Part shown: piece by piece, positions 55,661 through 64,000 of the stretch
Position numbering within the stretch: position 1 is the stretch's first letter
How the letters are laid out: each line of letters starts with the position of its first letter
Source of the DNA: Adenanthera pavonina
Lineage: Eukaryota; Streptophyta; Magnoliopsida; Fabales; Fabaceae
Direction of reading: 5' to 3'
Length of the DNA: 64,000 nucleotides
Assembly (NCBI GenBank): GCA_026686845.1
Contig: JAIVEN010000001.1
Location: 31,054,001 to 31,118,000, forward strand
Program-made: the position numbers and the translations under genes
The notes under the pieces: model-generated
What the model saw: the letters and a program-made list of their open reading frames with translations, nothing else
Told to the model about the DNA's origin: nothing
Databases searched by the model: none

Positions 55661-55830
55661 CTTTGAGTTAATAACATCCCCATATTTCTATATGCTTTTG
55701 AATGTTTAGATGATGATATGAAACAATATGAAATTGTTATGGATTGATATATGATGATTAGGGATGCTTACAAATATAATTGAATAGGTTAACGCCAAAA
55801 ATAGCATAAAAAGATCAAAAAAGGGCTTCT

Positions 55831-57491
55831 TGTTAGTTAGGCTAGCTTCCCAAGAGGGGGTGAATTGGGAAGATTAAAAATTTTCTGCAACATATCGAGG
55901 TGAAGAATGCAATATATGATGGTAAAACAGAGCAAAAATAAATAATTGTAAAAGTAGCAGAAAAAAGAAGAAGACTCAGAAATTTATCCTGGTTCGGTCT
56001 CTCCACTTGACCTACGTCCAATCCCCAAATCACCACTTGAGATTTTCCACTATCCTGCAAGAATTCAGTGGGCTTCTTGCAAATGCCACAGTACTACGTT
56101 TATGCTCTGTTTTCTAGAGCTCACTCATTCACTCTCTGCACTTTCACAAAGTGCTTCCCAATCCCTTGTGATATCCCCTCACAAGAAGATCTATCTTCCA
56201 GATGAAGATTAGATTATTTACAAAGATTAAACTCTCTTAAATAGAGTTAATATGAAAGTTGAAGTACAAACTATTGAGATGTGAGAGAAAGAAGCTTTGA
56301 GTAAATGATTTGGCAGAGTTTCAGTATATACAAAATTAAAAATATTACCCACAACTTTAAATTATGTTATATTTATAGATTTAGGCCTCAGATATTCGTT
56401 AGAGACAAAATCTATCCGTTGGAGAAGTTATCCAACTGTTACTCTGAAAAACTATCCGTTAACCAACCGCATTTAATACTTCTGACATACTGAAATTTGA
56501 ATTTTGGTTGGTTAACAGATGAATTTCGAAGAAACTGAAGGTTAACAGCTTCAGCATTGAAAGCCCGAAGTTCGTCTGTCATGAGTGAAATTCAAATTTT
56601 GATATTTGGAAAATGTTTCTGTGTTGTGACATACGAATTTTCAAGTGGAAAGTTTTTCTGTTAAGTGTGAACAATACCTTCAATTTGCTACAGTGCCTTC
56701 AAAATTTGAATTTTGGAACTCCAAAATTCGTCTGTCCGTAACTGGTCTGTAAGGCATTGTAAGTAATTCATATAATTCAAAATTTGAATTTTCAAATATC
56801 AAAGTTCGTCTGTCAGAGAGACCTCTTTTCAGACTAAATTCAAAATTCGAATTTATAAATACTGTCATTCGTATGTCAGTATATCACTGCAACAAACTCA
56901 AAAGCTTAGTTTCTGAAATTCAAATTTTCATGTTCAAAGTTTGTCTGTCAGTGGGCAATTTTGACATTCAATCCAAACTTAGTTTCAGATGAACTTTGAC
57001 ATAATTTCAGACGAATTTCTGTAGTTTTCATAAGTTTCATTTTGTCTGAAATTTGAATTTTCAAAACCCAAAATTCATCTGTTGCTTAAGGCTTCTTTCA
57101 GACACTTATCAAAATTCGAATTTCATTAAGTCAAAGTTTGTCTGTCAGAGAGGCATCTGTTCAGACTTGTTCAGTTTCAGTGTGAAATTCGAATTTCCAA
57201 AGGCCAAAGTTTGAATTTTTATTAAGACAGTTTGATATTAACCTTTTAAACTTCGTCTGTTGATGGGTGTTTTTCAAATATTCCATGATTTAACACAGAA
57301 TCAAGGTTTTAAAACTTCTTTCAACCAAATCAAAATCTTTTACTCAAATAAAACACTACTAAACATCCTACAACAAACTTTGCACAGATTTCTCTAGGAT
57401 TTCTTCACTTGAACTGTTTGTGCACCTTTGATATCTTTATCCCAAGCTCTTGAAGGTTGATTTGGAATCATCAAAACTTCTTGATTCAATA
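55831..57491 (-). mobile_element. Sirevirus-type solo LTR (D), TSD CTTCT
   Basis: 1661 bp inverted: plus-strand TGTTAGTTAGGCTAGCTTCC at the left and CTTGATTCAATA at the right, i.e. on the minus strand the LTR starts TATTGAATCAAG, with TG mutated to TA. CTTCT flanks both ends (55826-55830 and 57492-57496). It is closest in layout to LTRs A and E, with a single copy of the U3 unit. Confidence 0.92.
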
Positions 57492-58364
57492 CTTCTAAGA
57501 GTAAAATAGTCAATTTACTAAAAGGTAAGGCAAAATGGTCATTTTATAAAATAAGAGAGAGAAAATAATATTATAATACTCTAGTATAGAGTAAAACTAA
57601 AAATGATACTGGGTATGTGGGCCCAGAGAAGGAAAAATACAAGTACAGTAAAATGCAAACTCCATGTAAATAATAAATGTCAACCGACTAAGATAAATAG
57701 TAAAAAATAAATAACACAAGTGAACCCCACATAAAAAAGTAAAGAGAAAAAGGATAGTGGGCCCCACAAATAAAATATATAGAAAGAATATAGAATATAA
57801 TAGAAAAGACAGATAAAAGTACACAACCTGGAGCCAAATGGATCTATAAAATGGCAAGATAGTAATTTATCTCTCTCCCCTTGACATAACCAAAATTTTG
57901 GAGGGAAATGATGGACAAAATTGCTCTCTACTCCTCTCTCACAAGAGACAAAAATATCTGGGAACAAAGTGGGGTAAAGACAATTCAAGAATATTTGTAG
58001 GCCATTAGATCAAGATTGAATCCAAGGGACAATGTTTATCCACTTCTCCTATAAATATCCCAACTCCCCCTCCCCTCTTTGCTCATTTTAAGACCACAAG
58101 GTGGCTAGTTACAAAGAGAAAGGGCATATGGAAGAGAGAGAGTGGCCGAGCAAGAGATAAGACAAAGAAAGGAAGAAGAGGGGGAAGAAAGGAAAAGGAA
58201 AATGAAGGATGAAGCTAAGAAAGGGTCTCCAAGCTTCAAGGTAAGTTCTTCTTTCCATTTCTTTAAGATCATTCAAGCATTTAGCACGAGATTATTTAGA
58301 GTTTTGGAAGCATTTTCTTCTCCTCCCATAATCCCTATGCCACAGCCAAAGTGAGAATCGAAGG

Positions 58365-60911
58365 TGTAACACCTTGATTTAGGACCATTTTTTCATGCAT
58401 TAGACCTTATTAGAGTCCAATTATACTTGATTAGAAGTTTGAATCGCATAAAATTTAAAAACAGAATTTTTCATTTTTGTGGTATTGTTCATGTGAGAAA
58501 TTCCATTTTTCCCAACAAATTTTTCAAAATCATAATTAATTCCATAACAATCATATGCAAGTGATTCGAGTCTTTAAAAATACCTTAAAAGATTATCTAC
58601 ATGGAAAAAATATAAAAGAGAGGAATTACTTAGCCAATTTGTACAGTGAATTTCATGAAGTTTCACTATTTATATGGTCAATTTCTAGGAATCTAGTTTT
58701 TTAGGCTAATTTTGAAAATTCACTATAATTCGTGAACTCATCCAAATTGAGTACTCTTTTGACCATTTTAAAGATCTTTCTATCTACTTTCTAACCATAT
58801 ATAATATTTATACTTTACATTACAAAATGCTAAAACAGTGGTAGGTTTTACTCTGTAGTGGTCAAAATGACCATTTACATCATAGCACCTTGTCAAACAA
58901 AAGTTGTAAAATAATTATATGGCCATAATTCATCCTCATATTATGCCATACATCCACTAAGACCTAAATGAATATAAAAACTCAGAGAAATACATTCAAC
59001 ATCACATTTACAAATTTACACAAAAGTTCATATTCCATGATCATTGCTATCATTATCAAGTCAATGATCAAATTCTTTCTCCTTTCCTTTATCTTCCTTG
59101 GAGGTCTTGCCATTGTTGCTACCTAAGCATGGTTAATATGTCAGAGGGTGAGATTCAAAGAATCTTAGTAGATAAATCCCATACATACAACCATATCATC
59201 ACAATTTGCATAGAAATATCATGTAAGCTTCAATACATCACATAGGCACATTAAGACATATTTTATAAAAATTTTAGCAAAGTTTCATTTTGAAAAATAG
59301 ACATCCCAGGGCTTAAAATCCCTCATACAATTCAGCCAATCACATAACAATATCACAAAAGAATATTTCATTCATATGCCATAGTGGCAAATCCAAAGAA
59401 AGCAAGTATGACAATGTGATGCAAGTTAGGAGATTTAACTACCTCTATGTGTTGCCTTGATTTCCACATTTGGTCCACCACTTTTTAAGATTTCCACAAC
59501 TTTCTTGAACCTATCCATATCATCATTTAAGCATTTTATCCACTGGTTTCAAGGATTACATAATACTATATACATTAAACCCTAACTTTTTCACTTAACT
59601 TTTCTGAGTTTTTCTTGAATCCGACACTTGTACTTGACTAATTTGGATCCAAGGAATCCATTTTTGGGGTCATAAACATGGAATTCCAATCCTAGGAATA
59701 ACCTCTTTCTGACTGAAATTAAGAGAAAATAGGAAGAAATTGATACACTTCATGATACATCAAACTACCTACATATTCATGCTTTAAATGAGTATTCTAG
59801 CATTTCCCCTATGTTTTATGGTTGGAAAACTCATTTCCCTACTAAATCCTTGTTTGGCCGAAACCCTAAGAGGAAGAGGAAGAAAATCTACTCCATGAAC
59901 CATGCTTTAAATACCATGAACTACAAGCTTGAAGTAGTAGAAGACAACTTACCAACTTGAGCTCTTGAATTTCCTCTTGACTTTCCTCTTTTCCTTCTTT
60001 CTTTTCTCTCTTCCTTCTCTGTGTTTTTCTCTTTTGTTTCTTGTTGCTGCATACTCGTGAAAAATGAAGTAGAAAGAGAGTAATTAAGTGGTTAATTACA
60101 TGCTTAACTGTGTAGCTAATCATGGTTAATGACCATGGTTACTTTTTGCCAAAAATGTCAACAACTTCTTGAAGTTTTTCCAAAAACCTATGTTGCCCAA
60201 ACTTCCCCATTTTCAGCCACCAATGAGAGGTCTGAGTGTCCCAAAAATGATCAATTTTTTGTAGTTTAGATATATCCTAAACCGGGTAATTTTTAATTGT
60301 ACCGATAAAACTGATTTTATAGTAATTTAGCATTTTTTGGCTACAGGATTATTCTGAATTTATTTTTATATTTCCTTAATTATCCAATCCCAAATGGTAT
60401 CTATGTATGGCTCATATCTTATCCCGACTACCTTTTAATCATCGGTGGGACCCATAATTTACTTTATTGGTATTAAGTTACTTTTAGACACTCAACACTA
60501 ATTATTTTATCCTTAATCATTAACCCTCAGTGCCATATACTATTGGACTTCTCTCATTGACGGCTTCATTCTAACAGTAATTTTACATATTTATAAAATT
60601 GCTCCTAACCCGGGGTTAAATTATAATTTCTAAAACTTTTGAGTCATTAGGTGTAATTTTCTCCCAAAGGGTTTTTAACTTCTTCTTCACGTATTTTCAT
60701 GCATTTAGGGACATGGATGTCATTTTTATAATTCTTTAGGGTAAAAATATAATTTTCTCATTTTTCCATTTAACTAGAAAAAATGATTTATTTGTCTTAT
60801 TTCATGCAAAACAGTGTTTATCTATTTTCACAAATTTCTTATATATTTTATATTATCATTTATTTCTTACTCTTTCATTACTTGATATCCCGTACAATTT
60901 GGGATATTACA
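58365..60911 (-). mobile_element. Gypsy-type solo LTR (H2)
   Basis: 2547 bp; on the minus strand it starts TGTAATATCCC and ends AAGGTGTTACA. Flanks GAAGG (58360-58364) and TAAGG (60912-60916) fit a TSD with one change. It is the same family as H1 (16309-18875). No gene; the 85-codon frame at 59866-60123 is Lys/Arg-rich low-complexity sequence. Confidence 0.82.
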
Positions 60912-62339
60912 TAAGGCAAGGGTTTGTGTTTCAATAAGCTAATGTTTGGGATAAGTTTGTGATGATGCATAAAGCTTAGAATGCATGAGAGAATGGCCAA
61001 AAGCAAAGTTTTCTATTTGGGTTTCCTAGGGCATACCTCTCGGCCAAGGCAAGTTGATGACCTTAGGATTGAATTTTGATAATTCTAATGATTCCAAAGA
61101 GTTCTTGGGGTACAAATTAGCTAAGAAAGATCAAGGGATTCATTAAAGAAGTTGATTTGGAAAATATCAAAGTTTAAGGTCAACATGCATATAGGAACAC
61201 AAATGATGTTAGTAAGTAATTTAGTAAGGTTCATTGTTGTTGTTAGGCCCTAATCAAACTGAGAAAGTAATCCCAAGCAAGTGAAAGGCAAGTGTAAAGT
61301 TAAAGAGCTTAAAACACCAAGGTAGTCTCGTCTCATGCTCTTATCTCTATATTATTGCTGAAGGATGTTTTGCTTATTATTATGTTATGAAAATGCTGCC
61401 ATGTTGTTTCCATGACTATTTTGTGATTGGTTGGCTATTTTAATAATGAGGGCTAAGCTGGGATGTCCTATTTTTAAGGAGTTATGCTGCCGAAATTTTA
61501 TTAGAGGACATAAATGTATAATATGTTTTATGAGAGTATGCAATGTTTTCAATATTTTAAATGTGTTATGATGACATAATGGCATGTACAAGTTAACTTT
61601 TGAAAGGGACAAGTAATGTCAAAGGAAAGAATGTGGCTAAGAGGATTGAAGAAGAAGAATGATATGCTAGAAACTATTTTGGACTGTTTTTGCTGTCCAA
61701 TTTGAACTGTTGTATAATTTCAAATATGTTTCCAAAAATTCAATTATCTATATGTATGGATAGAGCCATGTCTTATGAACAATATGGCATGGTTTGGATA
61801 TATTTGGAATTGTACAATGGATGTTAACTATGTTTTCTTAAAATTGTTCTAGTGAATGATGATTATGAGCCTTGAAGGTTCATATTTGTACTCTATCCAG
61901 TAGATATACAATAAACATACAATATTTATATGGTTAGAAAATAGAAAGCAAAATCTTTCCAATGACACTAAGTTTTCAAGAATTACCTTTGTATACAATG
62001 AGATATGAATGTTCAAATTTATGGCTCAGATTCTAGACAGAAACTAGAAGTAAAAAATAGATAGTAAAGTTTGATGAATAAACTGTATAAATATAAGCGA
62101 TAACTTTTCAGTTTCTTATTTTTCTCATGAAGTTGAAGATGTGAATAATTTTTAGAGACTTGAACCAATGTGAAATGATTGTCCAAAATTCACCACACAA
62201 ATAACTGTAACACTATGAAAAACAATTTTAACAATTTTGAATTTTAAATTGGTTCAAATTTTAAAGAGCTTTTTTATACTTTAAAAGTACGCAATTTACA
62301 TGGGAAATGTATAAAAATGTAAGATGTAATAGAGGATGT

Positions 62340-62961
62340 CTTTAATTCATCAAGGTAAAAGGCTTCCTTATCTTGCAAATTCATGATCAATCCTTGCACA
62401 GCTTTCTTCATGGCCTTCACGTGTGCCCCAATTATTGGTCCACCAATATCTTTCAAAGGGTCTTTTGGAACATTAATCCTCCAAGTAAAAAAATATATGG
62501 GGTCCACATATTGTTTCTTTTACTTTTCTACTTTTTGTGGGGCCCACATTCTTTTTCTTTGTATTGTGTGAATTACAACACTTAGCACTCAATTTTTTTT
62601 CACATTAATTCTGTTAACCTCAATACATTATACCATTTAGTCCAGCATGTCACAAGTTTCGTTTTGACAATAGTTTTAATTATTTATGAAATTACCCTTG
62701 ACCTAGGGCAAAAATGCAAAGTTTTATTCTTTTGGGTCTTTTCTCATAATTTTTCCTAGGAACTCAAATGCAATTAATTCTTCTCTTTCAAGGACTAAAT
62801 TGCAAACAATTATTTTTCCTTGGGATTAAAATAAAATTTTCACTTTTTATTTTCTAACTTGGGAAATAACCTTTTTGCCTTTTTTCATATCTATTCATAT
62901 ATCGTAGATTTTACTATATCTCTATATATTTTATAATATCTAAGGGTTTAGAGATGTTACA
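62340..62961 (-). mobile_element. Gypsy 3' LTR fragment (H4)
   Basis: On the minus strand it starts TGTAACATCTCTAAACCC at 62961, immediately after a polypurine tract (TTTTAAGGAGGGAAA, 62962-62976). It shows the GTGGGGCCCACA-type block. The inner boundary with H3 near 62335 is uncertain, so most of this LTR is missing. Confidence 0.65.
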
Positions 62962-62976
62962 TTTCCCTCCTTAAAA

Positions 62977-64000
62977 TGCCGACCTCAAAATTTAAAAACA
63001 TACCGTATTAAAACAATTCTAGATATCTTTGCTTCATATTAGCTTTCATCTCCCAAGTTGCCTCCTCTGGGGATAAGACTTTCCAAACCACCTTCATTGG
63101 AGGAATGTCCTTATTCCTTAGCTATCTTGACAAGATAATTAATGATCCTCTCAGGTATTACATCAAAACATAAATTATCTTGTAAGTCCATGTATTCATA
63201 TTTTATAACATATGAAGGATCTGGTTGATATTTCTTAAGTTGGGAAACATATGAGACATCATATATTTGGCTCAAACTTAGAGGTAGGCCAATTTGGAAG
63301 CTACAGATCAAGCATTAGAAAGGATTTAGAAAGGTCCAATGTACTTAGGACTAAACTTTCCTATTTTAAGAAATCGACTAACTCCAGTTGTAGGAGATAC
63401 TTTAGGAAAAACATCATCTTCAATTTCAAATTCCAACAGTTTTCTTCTTCGATCTACATAACTCTTTTGTCTACTTTGAGTCGTTAGTATCTTCTTTCTT
63501 ATCAACTCAATTTGTCTCAAAGTTTGGTTTACAATCTGAAGACATATCATTTCCTTTCATTCAACTCTATCCAACACAAAGGGGACATGCATTTCCTACC
63601 ATATAATGCTTCATAAGGAGTTATCTATATACTAGAATGATTGTTGTTGTTGTATGAAAACTCAGCTACTGGAATATATATATATATCCCAGTTTCCTTT
63701 TGCTTCTACCACACAAGCTCTCAACACATCTTCCAATGTTTGAATAGTCCTTTCAATCTGTCCATTAGTCTATGTGTGATATGATGTACTAAACCTTAAC
63801 TTGGTACCTAAGGCTTGTTACAATGACCTCCAAAAGTTAGAGGTAAACCTTGGATCTCAATCTAAAACTGTACTGCTTGGCACTCCTTGCAATCTTAGTA
63901 TCTCTTTAACTGACAATTGTGCCAATTTGTCCAAGGCATATGTTGACTTTGTGGCTAAGAAGTGTTCTGATTTCATTAGCCTATCTACCATTACCTAGAC
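62977..64000 (-). pseudogene. Tekay/Del-like gypsy polyprotein, integrase core and C-terminus, off right edge
   Basis: On the minus strand from the right edge: VMVDRLMKSEHFLA, DPRFTSNFWRSL (a stop replaces the residue before DP), a damaged HPQTDGQTER-like stretch (63740-63800) and RACVVEAKGNWD, all from the gypsy integrase core; then QKSYVDRRRKLLEFEIEDDVFPKVSP and GPF (63326-63550), and DVSYVSQLKKYQPDPSYVIKYE (63111-63311), the segment leading to the chromodomain region. Multiple stops and shifts. RT and RNase H would lie beyond 64000. Confidence 0.82.

Larger units (their letters stand above)
55670..62330 (+). mobile_element. Gypsy-type LTR (H3), interrupted by two solo LTRs
   Basis: The pieces 55670-55830, 57492-58364 and 60912-62330 read as one LTR in the plus sense: a start like ..AACATCCCC, then a GTGGGCCC-rich block, a purine-rich AGAGAGAGAG...AAGAAG tract (58130-58215), and an AT-rich 3' part comparable to the solo LTR in K. 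Both ends are unclear and no TSD was found. A 70-codon frame at 58142-58354 is low-complexity Glu/Lys/Arg sequence from the purine tract, not a supported gene. Confidence 0.5.

Noticed and set aside
58142..58354. 70-codon frame in a purine-rich stretch as a host gene
   Set aside because: It is low-complexity Glu/Lys/Arg sequence inside a gypsy-type LTR, with no family resemblance.
62206..62217. TGTAACACTATG as the edge of a 756-bp LTR ending at 62961
   Set aside because: The flanks give no TSD (ATAAC versus TTTCC). The same 'aacagtaacac' context appears inside other LTRs (near 26620), so it is internal sequence.
1..64000. CRISPR arrays, bacterial operons or tRNA genes
   Set aside because: There are no regularly spaced identical repeats or cloverleaf-forming tRNA sequences; all signs point to plant nuclear repeat DNA.

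Overview
This window looks like heterochromatic intergenic DNA from a flowering plant, probably a dicot. It is AT-rich and I find no convincing host gene. Almost every recognisable feature is a transposable element: Ty1/copia elements of the Sirevirus (SIRE/Maximus) type, Ty3/gypsy elements and their solo LTRs, one hAT DNA transposon, one Mutator-like MITE and one Cassandra-type TRIM. Primer-binding sites match plant initiator-Met tRNA, the Sirevirus polypurine tract lies in its usual place, and many insertions still have readable target-site duplications (TSDs).

Left block (1-13765) is a stack of nested insertions. A hAT transposon (1-3343, running off the left edge) and a Sirevirus-type solo LTR (3553-5204, TSD AAAAT) both sit in the integrase region of a decayed gypsy element on the minus strand (3344-10346). 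That gypsy element abuts a Sirevirus-type LTR (to 11537). This abuts a long gypsy-type LTR (to 11874), which abuts another (to 13765). The left halves of the outer elements should lie outside the window.

Middle block (14922-28860) is an old minus-strand Sirevirus relative ('K'). Its gag is split by a solo LTR (23827-26723). Its 3' region is split by a Sirevirus-type solo LTR (15716-19935), which is itself split by a gypsy-type solo LTR (16309-18875, TSD ATAGT).

Right-central block: a tandem and inverted low-complexity repeat ('TTTGACACT...', pieces at 29431-29735, 41738-42478 and 54641-54786) is the host of two large insertions. The first is a very long solo LTR ('T', 29736-41737). It contains a Mutator-like MITE (29899-30078), a rearranged Sirevirus ('A', 31320-38917, TSD ATATT) and a Cassandra TRIM carrying 5S rRNA-like sequence (40137-41040). 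The second is the best element in the window: a complete, young Sirevirus ('B', 42479-54640, 12.16 kb, TSD TAAAG). B has near-identical 1.86-kb LTRs, a gag and a pol each broken only by nonsense codons, and a fully open 733-codon ORF in the env-like position.

Right block (54787-64000) holds unclassified LTR-like DNA, a plus-strand gypsy-type LTR interrupted by a Sirevirus solo LTR (55831-57491, TSD CTTCT) and a gypsy-type solo LTR (58365-60911), and the 3' end of a decayed Tekay/Del-like gypsy element running off the right edge.

The most interesting points are: the intact env-position ORF, which lacks envelope features; a gag/pol boundary conserved in three copies (stop codon, 14-nt spacing, splice-acceptor-like TTGCAG|G, pol in the -1 phase); LTR U3 regions built of palindromic modules that recur inside the element; an inverted LTR terminus fused exactly to RNase H sequence in copy A; and the 5S-bearing TRIM. 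All percentages, counts and family names come from reading by eye, without database searches.
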